Part shown: positions 11,021-21,611 of the stretch, piece after piece
Layout: the number at the start of each line of letters is the position of its first letter
Numbering within the stretch: position 1 is the stretch's first letter
Assembly (NCBI RefSeq): GCF_026262505.1
Contig: NC_067204.1
Coordinates: forward strand, 12,356,522 to 12,420,521
Source of the DNA: Trichomonas vaginalis G3
Taxonomy: Eukaryota > Parabasalia > Trichomonadida > Trichomonadidae
Length of the DNA stretch: 64,000 nucleotides
Reading direction: 5' to 3'
Translations under genes and position numbers: made by a program
Notes under the pieces: model-generated
Seen by the model: the letters and a program-made list of their open reading frames with translations, nothing else
The model's database searches: none
What the model was told of the DNA's origin: nothing

Positions 11021-12594
11021 ATGCAGAACGAACAGTTAAACGAATTTACTCCAGCAGAGCATATTCATCAGATTCGCTCATATTTCGATATCATAGACAA
11101 TGCAGTTCAAATTGGTGACACTAATAGAAAATATTCTGACGCAAAGATTCCATCACAACCTGGAACTGCTAAAGATAACACATGGGTAACATTCAATCTC
11201 TCACCTCCTGGTGAAAAATATGTTGGACCTTTACAATACATTCATTACGTATAAAATGGAAGGTCAATTTATTGTAGATAAAGAAATTGGTTCAGGTTCC
11301 AATAAAACAAACCCACCAGGATTTTGGATTGGTTTCGATGACGCTTTCTATGCAGTTGCTGGATATCAAATCCTTGCAAATGGTCGTATCGTATATTCTC
11401 AAGACAACGCAAGAGAAGAAGCATATATAACTTCAAACTCACAAACTACCGAACAAATAAAGAAAGTAGAATGTTTTCTCAAAGACTCGACATGAAGATG
11501 TATGGAGTCATTCGGAACATGCAGAACAGGACAAATTGTTAGTGGTCCAATTACAGCAGGAAAATCATTTGATTTTAAGCTTCGTTTAAGAATTCCTGTT
11601 AGAAGATTCCTTCCATTAGAAGCTATTCGATTTATTCCAGCTTTTGCAGGAAACATTCAGCTAAAGTAAAGTTCAGTAGCGACGCCTTACAATGCACATC
11701 TATATCTGTAAATGATATATTGCTTTCAATCCAACTCTTAAAGTTGCATTTGCTTCAGATTCAAATCCACCGACAAATAAATTTGTTCCATGGAATGAAC
11801 CATTCACTATGATAACGAAGGCAGTAGAAGCTAGTGGAACAGTTACTATTACAACTGTAACCAGCAACTATTTCGAACAAAGATGGATTTTAATGAATGT
11901 TTCAATCATCCAAAGTCATTCTCTTTAGACCCTAACATTTATACAGAACTTGTAGAACATTATACAAACGAGGCTTATATGTTTTCCTGTTAAAGTTATG
12001 GATTGGATTCCTATGGACGGTTCATTCTCAAAGAATACAGATAGTTCAAGTGCAACATTTACATCAGCTTATACGCCTATTAATGTTAAAAGTATTTGGG
12101 CACTATTTAGAAAGAAAGACAACTATTATGTTAATTTTGAGAACCCTAAGTTTAAATATCTTCAGCTTTCCATGGGAGCTTATGGAAATATGCCCGCAGA
12201 ACCTGAAAAATCATATGGACCTGTATTTTATGAAATGGTTGAGAACGCCTGCAATACAAACAATGATATGATAGGATTTAATGAAGATGTTATGAGGTCA
12301 TTGGTGGATGATGGTAGTGTGGAACATAAATGGGATAGCTATGACAACACACATTTCTTATGTGGTTTTCCAACAGAAGTGGACTTTTGCTTCCAGCAAG
12401 GTCAAACATCTACTGCTCCAATAACATACAAATTGTCTGTTAAAGGGCCTATTGAACTAGCAACTGAAAATGTACCAAAGCCACTTATTGGATTTATGAG
12501 GGATTGTTGCTTTGCCATTCAGGTGCGTGCTAATGGAATCCCAATAATAAGATTAGATGACTATAACTTAGCTACGGACGACGGTGAGGAATAA
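11021..12594 (+). pseudogene. capsid-like gene, probable major capsid protein (element A)
   Basis: About 500 codons of beta-rich sequence. Segments such as GFWIGFDDAFYAVAGYQILA with NGRIVYSQDN resemble in layout the element B capsid stretch GYQYAPEVFMGYKIYSNSDL. A later block around LRIPVRRFLPLEAIRFIP resembles the B block RVPLSSFLIFRFLRYLP. The double jelly-roll assignment rests on this similarity and on the position among structural genes, not on a profile search. The reading frame is broken. Confidence 0.6.
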
Positions 12595-12624
12595 AGGATG
12601 AACGTTTATTTTTAAAGCTTATAA

Positions 12625-13083
12625 ATGAGTTCTTCATCAAGCTCTCGTGAACCTTCACCATCTATGAAACAAACTTTACCAAACGATTATGGAGCACCTA
12701 TTGAATATTTCTTACGAGCTGCACAATGGCAAAGAGCAGTCTCACCAAGGTTAGGTGTTCCACCAGCTCCTGTCAAAAATAGCATTTGGTCAAGTCCTTA
12801 TATAAGATATGGTCTCCCACTAGGTTTGCTAGCTACAGCAGGAGCAGTTATGATGTTGAAAAGAAATAAAGCAAATGTTGTAAATAATACTGAAGTAGCT
12901 GAAGTTAAACAAACTCCAACACCTTCGCCAAAACCAACGCCTTCACAAGCAAAGCCTTCAATGACTCCTGAACATATGGAAGTACAAACTCCTGTTCAAA
13001 AGTCAACTCCTAAACCGACTCCAACATTTAAACCAGAACCTACTCCTCAAATAAATCGTAAAACTCCTGCGTTTCCTTACTGA
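12625..13083 (+). CDS. single-pass membrane, proline-rich tail protein (element A)
   Basis: An open 152-aa frame. A Ser-rich start is followed by a probable membrane helix (YGLPLGLLATAGAVMML, about residues 68-84), a basic stop (KRNK), then a long T/P/K-rich tail (TPTPSPKPTPSQ). The upstream box TTTATTTTTAAAGC resembles that of other element genes. It follows the capsid-like gene and may be a virion membrane or vertex protein; no family recognised. Confidence 0.6.
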   Translation: MSSSSSSREPSPSMKQTLPNDYGAPIEYFLRAAQWQRAVSPRLGVPPAPVKNSIWSSPYIRYGLPLGLLATAGAVMMLKRNKANVVNNTEVAEVKQTPTPSPKPTPSQAKPSMTPEHMEVQTPVQKSTPKPTPTFKPEPTPQINRKTPAFPY

Positions 13084-13132
13084 AAAAATAACGTTATTTT
13101 TTATTTAATATTAAAATTTTTATTTGATTGAA

Positions 13133-13369
13133 ATGACAAATAAAGTCACTGAAGCAATGAAACAAAAGTTTTTGGTAGAATACATTAAATCAGGAACTAT
13201 TCCAGAAGGTTTTTACATTCATACTATGAAGGATGGTAGAGTTCAGTTTAGAAACATAAAGCAACCATTAGATAAAGAAGGAATTTTGAGAAAGATTAAA
13301 CTTCATGAAGACAACATTGCTGAACTTAAGAAGAAGCTAGAAGAGTTGGAGAAAGGAAGAGAGTTATAA
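13133..13369 (+). CDS. small protein with KDG motif and C-terminal coiled coil (element A)
   Basis: A 78-aa frame from the ATG at 13,133. FLVEYIKSGTIPEGFYIHT and KDGRVQFRNIK match the pattern of the genes at 10,561 and 43,132. The C-terminal half is a charged helix (IAELKKKLEELEKG). An AT-rich leader with ATTTTTATTTG precedes the start. The open frame and family resemblance support a real gene of unknown function. Confidence 0.55.
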   Translation: MTNKVTEAMKQKFLVEYIKSGTIPEGFYIHTMKDGRVQFRNIKQPLDKEGILRKIKLHEDNIAELKKKLEELEKGREL

Positions 13370-13385
13370 AGCAATGAATTCAACA

Positions 13386-13433
13386 GGGTGAAAAAACAGG
13401 TGAAAAAAGAGGTGAGATCTCACCACTTCACCT
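13386..13433 (-). repeat. 48-bp repeat with GGTGAGATCTCACC core, copy 3
   Basis: Same orientation as copy 2, containing the 14-bp palindrome and the GGTGAAAAAA arms. It lies in the spacer between two small plus-strand genes, far from cassette X. Confidence 0.85.
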
Positions 13434-13522
13434 AAATTTATTTTTGTGCTATGTTTTCATACGTGTGAGGGTGGTGATATCATTTATTTTTAAGTTTATT
13501 TTTTTATTTTATTTTTATATAA

Positions 13523-13849
13523 ATGACGAAAACTATTGAGATAACAAACTACAACGGTCATGAGTTCAAGAATTTGTTCTTCGTTCCTCGTGAAAATACA
13601 TTCTATCAGATACGAGGGAGAAAGGGTAAAGTTAGTTTGAGCGTTTATGAAGGAATGAAGAATGGAAAGTTTATACAAGCATACGATACAAACGGTAAAC
13701 GTGTTTCATTAGCTTTGTCAAAACTTACTAACATTTATTTTGACAGTGACTTTGACTCTGACGATTGGAGCGACAGCAGCGATACTGAAGAATATGAAGT
13801 ATTGTGTGAAGCACAGCAATGGGAGGAGTTGCAATACTTTTGTAAGTGA
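13523..13849 (+). CDS. small acidic-tail protein related to the C-terminal part of the HNH gene
   Basis: A 108-aa open frame. FVPRENTFYQIRGRKGKVSL and YDTNGKRVSLALSKLTNIY parallel the last third of the element B HNH protein (FYFYTGVNYRKLQVYF, DTDGKHVRILLNKFKKLYG). A run of D/S (DSDFDSDDWSDSSDTEE) follows. It is the last gene before the right end of element A. The shared domain is unnamed as far as I know. Confidence 0.55.
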   Translation: MTKTIEITNYNGHEFKNLFFVPRENTFYQIRGRKGKVSLSVYEGMKNGKFIQAYDTNGKRVSLALSKLTNIYFDSDFDSDDWSDSSDTEEYEVLCEAQQWEELQYFCK

Positions 13850-14275
13850 GAACGTTTATTTTTTACAGTAGTGAAGTCGTTTGTGAAAACGTTAGTGAGG
13901 TGAAGTGGTTGGCGGTTTTATAAATATTTAAGGTTAAGTTGGTGTTTGTGTTTGTGTTGTAAAATATACGTTAACGGTTTTGTAAAGTGTCAAATTCACA
14001 TATAATGGGTAAGGAGGCTCGCAGTGCCTCCGTACACAAGATATGTATACTAACTGTTAGCCAAGCTACCAACATGGAACTGGTGGCAGTCTCCGATGTT
14101 GCTGGAAACAACTGATCTTGAGAAGGACGAAACAACTGAGAGCATTGTGGAAAAATGAAGTTTTATCTAAATTGAATGCAAGAAATGTGGGCTTTCAAAA
14201 ATTGAAAGCTTATGGCTTGATTACTCTCAAATTCTCGAATTTTTAAAGTCTTTTCAGGGGGTTATACCGTGATAT
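13850..14275. other. right terminal region of element A and junction with pogo element
   Basis: No gene. It contains a GC-rich hairpin at about 14,012-14,030 (GGAGGC... GCCTCC) near the probable end of element A, followed by about 245 bases of unassigned sequence up to the TA at 14,276. A terminal repeat cannot be confirmed because the left end of A is outside the window. Confidence 0.4.
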
Positions 14276-15961
14276 TAGCCTTGTACCGAAAAAAAGTGAC
14301 GGGCAATGCCGTAAAATAATATTTTATTAAAAAATTTTTGGTGGAGAATTGGAAAATTTTTGTTGGAAAATTGGAAAATTTTCCTAATCATTTGGACTAT
14401 AACCTGGCATATTAGGGAGTTTTGTCAACAACTCAGTGCTGGGATCAAGATAGTTTGTAATCCAAAAGTAGAAACGTTCCTTGGTGTCTTGTTCTGGCTT
14501 CCTGCAAAATCTGTGATTTGCAGGATTCTTCTTAATATTGTCAGAAATTGCGCAAATCATGTCCATCGTCGTCAATTCTTCACCATTGATGTTAAAACGA
14601 TTTCGATTACGGTAATTTCTTTTCTCTTGCAATTCTTTTTCTGCAGGAGTCAATTCACGAACATACTTATTATGTTTGAGAGCTTCTACAGAACAAGGGC
14701 AAAGACCGCAGGCGGCAGCAGCATTTCGAACCGTTCTTAATGATACTGATTCTTGCCATGCGCTAATAAATGAGTAGATAATGGCGTAGCGCATCATTGC
14801 AGCATTGCTGTTGAACTCTTGCTTCGGTGCCTTAATGTAATCTCTCAGATAATCCGTGAATTTGGACTTTAATCTTTTGGCAATGCCAACATCAAATACT
14901 TGTAAAATGTGTGTTGTATGTGCGGGAAGAACAATTAATTTGATGTTGGCACTTGCCAAAAGGAACAATGCCAGAGGATTCTCGCGGCTGGAGTGTCCAT
15001 CACACACAATGAGAGCAGGCTTGTCACGTATATCTTCTGGCATTCTCTGGCGTTCAAAGTTAAGCCACTCGATGAAGAAAATGCAATACAATAAGAATAC
15101 ACTTCTGTTCACCCAGCCTTTTGGCGTAGAAGTAAACCAACAATGTCTTTCGCGCTGGAATACTTTCAGTTCTCTAGGTAGTTCTGCAATACATGGGAGA
15201 ACAAAGAGAGGTGGAACAGATTTGCCTGTCATTGAGCATCCGCATAAAGCTGTAATGTGCGGAAAGTTTGGAATTCCTTTGGCGATCATATGCTCTATCT
15301 CCTCAGGTAATGCAACTTTCTTCTTCTTAAATTTGTTTATGAATGTTTCATCGATACTAAAAATCAACTCCTCTGGAGTACTTTGATGTTGGCATTGATA
15401 ACTTCTTCTGCAAGAGTAGGACAATTAATCTCAAGAAGGAATCTGTAACCATAATCTATTCTGAGCTCTTTCAACTTGAACGCCTCGTCAATAATGTCAG
15501 CTGCTTCTAGAGCTTCACCTTTGTAAGCAGAATCTTCGATAATTTCTTTTAAAGTGAGCTGATCACGCTCGCATAGGTATGGATCTGCACCGCCATGATT
15601 CCCTTTTTCCCAGTATAGACCTAATGCAGCTCTTTTAAGTGCAGTAGCAATGAGATTGATGTTAAAGTTCCGAGATCTGGGTATTCTTTCTCCCATGCAA
15701 GCTTAGTTTGACTATATGTCATACCTTCGGCGCGACAATTGATGATAAACTTTTGTTGTCTACCAAGAAATTCGACTGTGAGAAATTCCATTTTTAATTT
15801 TAAACGAGCACCTGAGCCACGTTTTATCTGACTTCACCAGCCAAAAAGCCCCTGTACTAAGTGTCATGTTTTTGTTTATTTTAAAGTTTCTGCCATGTAA
15901 TGGTTTACATTGCAAATTTTTTGAATACTTTACATCACCATAAAATGGCAGTACAAGGCTA
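14276..15961 (-). mobile_element. pogo-like (Tc1/mariner superfamily) DNA transposon
   Basis: Ends match as inverted repeats: GCCTTGTACCG at 14,278-14,288 and its partner CAGTACAAGGC at 15,949-15,959 (10 of 11 bases), each flanked by TA, the target duplication of this superfamily. Inside lies a minus-strand DDE transposase. The total of about 1.68 kb fits pogo elements. It sits about 250 bases beyond the end of element A. The transposase is frame-disrupted, so the copy is not autonomous. Confidence 0.85.
14384..15791 (-). pseudogene. pogo-like DDE transposase, frameshifted
   Basis: The N-terminus starts at an ATG at 15,791 with a helix-turn-helix-like stretch (FLGRQQKFIINCRAEGMTYS). The catalytic core shows IFSIDETFI, ALIVCDGHSSRENP and PAHTTHILQVFDVG, consistent with a D-D-D triad of DDE_1/pogo proteins. 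Coding sequence is spread over three frames: 15,791 to about 15,690, 15,696-15,364 and 15,424-14,384, so at least two frameshifts separate the parts. Total length would be about 465 codons, normal for pogo. The C-terminal part keeps KLPNMPGYSPND to the stop at 14,384. Confidence 0.85.
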
Positions 15962-18004
15962 GTTTATCGGTACTTTATATCATTCATCAATGTTGATTTT
16001 TATCCAAAATACTTCTCACACTTTTTGCTTGTCCTGTAATATTCCGTAATATTGGGTTTTTTCGTAAAGCCATGATTGCATTCAATTTTGGATAATTTAA
16101 TTTTTGAGAATAATCAATTGGGCGATATATTCGTAATTTTAATATCCTAGTTATACTGAATAAAATTGTACGTGGCTAAAGATAAATTTTTGGAATTTTC
16201 GAATCGTAAATATTGAAGTTTATAACAAATCCAATCAGATTATTAAAATTTTATATAATTTTTTAATTCAAAAAATAATCAATCGATTTCTCAAAATTTA
16301 AACCATTTGAATAAATGATTTGACAGGCTTCCAATCACTAAAACTTCGAAATTATATATAACAATTGATGCTGATTTAATTATATTTTGGGAAATTTTAG
16401 CAATTAATTGAAAATTTCGATGGCATTATTAAAATAACTTCACATATCTATCTAAAAGCTGGAATTTGCTAAGATATTAAAATCGATGGCAGTTTTGTCC
16501 CCAATTAATTTCCAATTGTCACCAACGTATATTTTTCAAACATATGATCCACTCAATTGTTGCTACTCTAGCAATATTACAAAATGTAAAAGATACTCAA
16601 ATGAATCAGTGTAATGAAATCTTCATTCATCCAATTCCTAAAACATTGCCTTGAACACAATAAGAAATTAACATTACTACATTGTTGTTTAACAGTCACT
16701 TGTATATATATATATATCTTCTCTTCATTATGTCTAACGATCAAAATTAGATTAAAATTACTTCTTTGCGTTAAACAGGAATGATAGACATCATTATAGG
16801 TATTTGATATTTGAGAATGGCGCCTTTTCTAAAATAATTTCAAATCGTAATGTGGTTCGGATATAAGATAATAAAAATGGATCAGAAAAATGATTTGCTT
16901 GATTGAGAATTTTTATTTGTTGAAGACTCAAAATCTATATTCCATGGAACGGTGTTTCATATTTAGGCAATCTCATTAGTAATTATGGAAAAGCTCTCAC
17001 AACCACAAACCCAATAAAATACATGATAGGTACAGTTATGTAATTAAACTATAAATTCAAAAAAAAAATGTGAGTGTAAAAAAAGGCGGTATTTTATATT
17101 AATTATAATTTGCAATGAATAGTAGGTACTAGTTAGAACTATATTATTTCGCTTGTTCAATAGAATTTTATCAAATATGCAACTTCTGCGAAATTTGAAT
17201 GATTTGGCAAGAAAAGCTGCTGTAACATGAATACTAAGATTATTCTGAATAAAACTAGATCCCATGAAATTTTTGAAGTACCGAGGCTTCGAGGACTTGC
17301 CTCTCTGAATAAACCAAACTTAGTCAAAAAAAAGTGACGTATTCAGTGAGCAAATTTAAATATTATTCAAAAGTATAATATTTTAACATTTATCAATCCC
17401 ATATGTAAAAAAAATGGAAATGAGTCAAACAAACTCCAAATATGAAATTTTGAAATCTCTGGATCCTGATCTACAAACGAGTATGCATAAAACAAACTGA
17501 CTAAAAGCTAAATGTCGCATCTACATATTGTATTACTGTTTTTGAATGTCATTTAGATTTTCTTGATCTTTTTCTGTTTTTCAAGGTTGTCGATTTAGAA
17601 TTAATATTATTAGAAACTACTCGTTCTAAACCTAGAGGTAATTTATTAAAATATAAACCGTATGAAGTAAAAAGATTGATTTTTATAAATTATCACGATA
17701 ACGATTACCTTCAGAATTCACAAAATTGTGAGATGAGAACTTTCGAGTTGAACAAAACGACTAATTTAGAAAAAATTGAAAAATTTGGCTCAGATAGTAA
17801 TATAATATATCAGAATAAGATTAAAAATGGTGTGTAATATTTTGAGTCATCTCATTGAATTATTTGTAGAAAATTACAGCCATGTAAATCTAATATGATG
17901 TTTTCCAGAATAATGTTTTTATTGAAATTTCAAATTTTCGGCCGCGAAAAAAATGTATCAAAATAACAGACAAAAAATTGAATGTTTCTGAAGAACAAAA
18001 AAAT
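15962..18004. other. AT-rich intergenic region
   Basis: About 2 kb without a credible gene. It holds poly-A/T runs, a TATATATATATA tract near 16,696 and no long frame. The last 100 bases should contain the promoter of the G-alpha gene; TATCAAAAT about 45 bases upstream of its ATG is a weak initiator candidate. Confidence 0.6.
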
Positions 18005-19084
18005 ATGGGTTGTGGAGCAAGCAAACCATCCAATAAAATTGCTCCTGAGCCTCCCGAATCGACACACTCATCGGTCAAATTACCTGTTGAAACAGATATT
18101 AAGTTCGAAAAAGGTAATTTTGAAAAACCTGACGTAAAAGCAATTTTATTAGGCGCCGGTGAGTCTGGCAAATCAACAATTTCCAGACAGCTTAAACGCT
18201 TGTACTGTGGAGGCTTTACCAACTCAGACAGGCATCACTTTAAGAACGTAATTAGCATTGCAATCATTTCGGATTTCAAATTACTAATAGATGATTTGAG
18301 AAAAAGTTCATATTCATATCCAAATGAGTTAGATGATATTATGGATCAAATTAAGGCACTCGAAGATACCGACCCCATTGATCATCCGATTTCCCAATTA
18401 ATTTCGCGCGTCTGGGAAGACCCTTCAATGAAAAGAATATATGAAGAATCAAATTCTGTCGGAATTGCCGAAAATTTCGACTATTTCTTAAATAATATTT
18501 CTCAAATCGCCGAGTCCAACTATGTCCCATCAGATTTAGATATCCTTAAGGCAAGAATTAGAACTACAGGTAACTCAGATCTTAAATTGATGGTCGAAAA
18601 GGTAAAATTACAATTAGTTGATATTGGTGGTCAAAAGAACGAACGAAAGCATTGGGAGTCATGTTTCAGCCATCTTAACTATATTATATTTGTACAAGCC
18701 CTTTCTGAATTCGATCAAGTTTTATTCGAAGATAAAGTCACAAGTAGAGTTGCAGACTCACTCGCCATATGGGACATGATCCTTAGCAAGCCTCTTCTTA
18801 CTGAATTACCGATTTTCCTTGTATTTAACAAGAAAGATCTATTCGAAACTAAATTAAAGAAATGTCCTGATAGATTCAAGACATCTTTCCCTGAATTCAA
18901 CGGTGATGTCAATAATATTGATGAATGCTTGGAGTATGTTAAGACAGTATTTTTAAACGCTGCACCTCCTCAAAGAAGAAACAAAATATTCCCGATATTT
19001 ACATGCGCTATGGATGAGTGTTCCATATCTAAGCTTATTAATACAATCGGAAAACAAATTCTTATTGACAAAAATCTTTACTAA
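18005..19084 (+). CDS. heterotrimeric G-protein alpha subunit
   Basis: A 359-aa GTP-binding switch for membrane receptor-type signalling. All nucleotide motifs are present: G1 GAGESGKS (50-57), switch I RIRTTG with the ADP-ribosylatable Arg at 184 and Mg-binding Thr at 187, G3 DIGGQ (206-210) followed by KNERKHW, G4 NKKD (275-278) and G5 TCAMD (333-337). The helical domain lies between G1 and switch I. The start at 18,005 is preferred over an upstream in-frame ATG at 17,978 because it gives MGCGAS, an N-myristoylation site with a palmitoylatable Cys3. The C-terminus (IDKNLY) has no pertussis-toxin cysteine. T. vaginalis is known to have several G-alpha genes. Confidence 0.97.
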   Translation: MGCGASKPSNKIAPEPPESTHSSVKLPVETDIKFEKGNFEKPDVKAILLGAGESGKSTISRQLKRLYCGGFTNSDRHHFKNVISIAIISDFKLLIDDLRKSSYSYPNELDDIMDQIKALEDTDPIDHPISQLISRVWEDPSMKRIYEESNSVGIAENFDYFLNNISQIAESNYVPSDLDILKARIRTTGNSDLKLMVEKVKLQLVDIGGQKNERKHWESCFSHLNYIIFVQALSEFDQVLFEDKVTSRVADSLAIWDMILSKPLLTELPIFLVFNKKDLFETKLKKCPDRFKTSFPEFNGDVNNIDECLEYVKTVFLNAAPPQRRNKIFPIFTCAMDECSISKLINTIGKQILIDKNLY

Positions 19085-19417
19085 AAAAACTTCCAAACTA
19101 AGTGGTTTTAGTAGGGAAGTTAATGTCGCATTATTATAAATTATATAGAGAAAAGCGGATCTACATGTATCTGAATGTTATTTAATAAAAAAAATATTTA
19201 TTAAATTTAATTTAACACGAATTTGAACTAACGGTAATCTAATCATATTTTCTTGGTCCAAGTGTTTATGTATACCTTTAGCAAGGCTGATTTTACGATG
19301 AAAAATGTTGCAACGTAATAAATCTCTATTTTTTTCGAATGTCTATGAATTATTTTCCGTAATTCTTGTTAATAATCTTAGAGTAAGAGATTAAAAACGA
19401 AAATAACAAAATTTTTA
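19085..19417. other. convergent intergenic spacer
   Basis: A 333-base AT-rich spacer between the 3' ends of the G-alpha gene and the minus-strand coiled-coil gene. No gene or repeat seen. Confidence 0.6.
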
Positions 19418-21043
19418 TTAGAATTTGATATGAGACTCCATACCAGGAGCCGGACGGAGTGCAGACATTTGAGTGATAACATTTTGTGCATATGGTGAGT
19501 TCATTAAACCTGCTTCTCTCAAAGCATTTTCAATTCTAATTCTTGGATCCATTTCAATAACAGAAGAAGCGAATGATGTTGGATTGAACATTGGTTTTTC
19601 TTCTTTCTCTGCATTTCTTCTAATTTCCATGATCTTTGTAGGCTTTTCTGGATCAGCAACTAAATCATCTAAACCAAACTCATCTCTAACCTGTTGTGCA
19701 AGCATTTCTAGTCTCTTCTGTTGCTCTAACTTCTGCTGGTATCGTTCTCTGTCCTTTGCTTGTCTTTCTCTCTTTCGAATTTCCTCAATTTGTCTTCTTC
19801 CACTTACAACAACTTTCATTTCCTTTCTTCTTTCTTTTAGCTCTGCTTTCTGTCTTTCTGCTTCAATTTCTCTGTTTCTTTGAATTCGATCTTCAATTTC
19901 TTTTCTTCTTTCTTTTTCTGCATTAACTCTATTTTTAAGCTGCATTTTTTCTTCATTATAAAGCTGTTTCTGCTTCCTTTCTTCTTCCTCCTTCTTTTGT
20001 CTTTCAATTTCCTCTTGTTCTTGTTTTTCTAAGTCTCTTTTTCTTTTTTCTTCCCTTTCTACTTTCAATCGCTCATCTAGAACTGACTTTTCTTCATTCA
20101 TTGCTTCCACTCTTTGTCTAACCATTTCATCTTTCAACCTCTGTTCTTCCTTTTGTCTTTCTTCTTCTTGTGCATCTAATTTCATCTTTGCAATACGAGT
20201 TTTGAGCTCCTGATGTAAAGCATCGATCTTCTTGTTAAGGAATTGCTCCTTGATGTACCATTTCTTGTGGCGAATAAGTTCTTCTGGTGATTTATTATTA
20301 AATTCAACAGTAATTTCACCGCAATTTGTAAGAATAAAGCGCTGATGTTCAAGATCCTCCCAGCCACCAAATTGTTCGTCTGGGTTAAATCCATTTTCAA
20401 CGAGCCAATCGCGATGTTTTTTCTTTAATTCATCTTCAATCTTATTAAAAGCATCAATTTGATCAGTAATTGACTGTTTCCATTCATCGTTAAGTCCGCT
20501 TAAGTCGATTTTTTGCTTTTCGATAGGTTGTAATTTCGTTTTTTCAACTATTTCGACAATTTGATCGTATTCTTCAGGAAGATAGAGGCATTCTAAATGC
20601 TGTTCAAATTCATCATGTATACTTTTATACATCTGATTGTTTGGAACGTTTTTATCGCGAGTTAGTAAAGATTGTAATCTTTCTAAATAAGAAATACATG
20701 ACATTACGTCTTGATTTGTTTTGTTTTGAAGAGAAGCATCAAATTTAAGTAATTCTGGTAGTTCTGGAAGGGTACCAGATAAATCTATCAGTGTTGAAGT
20801 ACATAATTGTTTGCCTGTTTCTGCACCTTTCATTACTTTACGGAATTCTATCATGAATGCTTTCACTTGAGTAGCTTTTTTCTCTCGATTTTTGACATCA
20901 TTCGAGATTTTTGTGAGTTTTTTAGCGGCTGCTGCAGCCTCTGATGGTTTCTCCTTCTGCTCTTGAATAAATTTTAAGACATCTTCAATATTATTAGATT
21001 TAGGAACTTTTGGTGCTCGAAGTACTGGACGATATTTAGACAT
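19418..21043 (-). CDS. CCDC112/CCDC148-like coiled-coil protein
   Basis: A 541-aa protein from the ATG at 21,043 (MSKYRPVLRAPKVPKS). An in-frame ATG 12 codons upstream is less likely because it sits in the AT-rich leader. The middle (about 190-270) has SGLNDEWKQSITDQIDAFNK, KKHRDWLVENGFNP and GGWEDLEHQRF followed by RHKKWYIKEQF. This arrangement resembles CCDC112/CCDC148 proteins linked to basal bodies and cilia in flagellated cells. From about 280 on it is a long E/K/R/Q-rich coiled coil. Family assignment is from memory of the pattern, so moderate. Confidence 0.75.
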   Translation of the reverse strand: MSKYRPVLRAPKVPKSNNIEDVLKFIQEQKEKPSEAAAAAKKLTKISNDVKNREKKATQVKAFMIEFRKVMKGAETGKQLCTSTLIDLSGTLPELPELLKFDASLQNKTNQDVMSCISYLERLQSLLTRDKNVPNNQMYKSIHDEFEQHLECLYLPEEYDQIVEIVEKTKLQPIEKQKIDLSGLNDEWKQSITDQIDAFNKIEDELKKKHRDWLVENGFNPDEQFGGWEDLEHQRFILTNCGEITVEFNNKSPEELIRHKKWYIKEQFLNKKIDALHQELKTRIAKMKLDAQEEERQKEEQRLKDEMVRQRVEAMNEEKSVLDERLKVEREEKRKRDLEKQEQEEIERQKKEEEERKQKQLYNEEKMQLKNRVNAEKERRKEIEDRIQRNREIEAERQKAELKERRKEMKVVVSGRRQIEEIRKRERQAKDRERYQQKLEQQKRLEMLAQQVRDEFGLDDLVADPEKPTKIMEIRRNAEKEEKPMFNPTSFASSVIEMDPRIRIENALREAGLMNSPYAQNVITQMSALRPAPGMESHIKF

Positions 21044-21611
21044 GAATTGAAAATAAAATGATTTTATCGCAGATTTCATGCATTTATCAAGTACATAAGA
21101 TAAAGGTTAGTGTTTTTTCAAAATTAGTCCTTAGTTCTGTCATTTTTTTCAAAATTATTAATTTATTATCGAATTTAGGTATTATAAATATGGATCCACT
21201 TTTTACATCATACGACATGCATATTTACAAGGAAGCAAATTTCCAAAATAATTTCAAAAATGAAATTTTCAATTGAAGAATTAGCATTTTTTCTTTTCAA
21301 AATTTCTATTTCATAAAAAATTTGGAAATTTAACGAAAAAATTAATCGATGAATCGAATTTATTTTATTCATATATTAAATATATTTTAAAAAGATAAAC
21401 AGATTTACAGAATTAAAGATTAATTTTTAAATATATTAACTGTATCTCATACAACACTAAGAATATATTTTGCTGAGAACATATAATATTCAATTTATGC
21501 TATTTAACTTCAAAACATTGCATTTGAAACCAAATGTTGTGCACGATTTCAGAATTTTATGCATATTCACGAAAAGTTAAATACAAACTCTATTTAAAAA
21601 TACAAACAAAA
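21044..21611. other. intergenic region between two minus-strand genes
   Basis: 568 AT-rich bases. The only frame of note is a 28-codon ORF at 21,190-21,276 (MDPLFTSYDMHIYKEANF), too short and isolated to call. Nothing else seen. Confidence 0.5.

Larger units (their letters stand above)
1..14020 (+). mobile_element. Polinton/Maverick element A (right part, decayed)
   Basis: The sequence shows a rve-type integrase, protein-primed DNA polymerase B, a capsid-like gene, a phage-type fibre gene and KilA-N genes side by side, the gene set of Polinton/Maverick elements. The element runs off the left edge, so its left terminal repeat cannot be seen. The right end is placed near 14,000-14,020, just after the last element gene and close to a GC-rich hairpin (GGAGGC/GCCTCC). 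This boundary is approximate. Most genes are broken, the polymerase in many places, so the copy is an old, inactive fossil. Confidence 0.85.

Noticed and set aside
19473-19926. Plus-strand Ser/Phe/Leu-rich frames
   Set aside because: Antisense of the E/K/R-rich coiled coil of the minus-strand CCDC-like gene.
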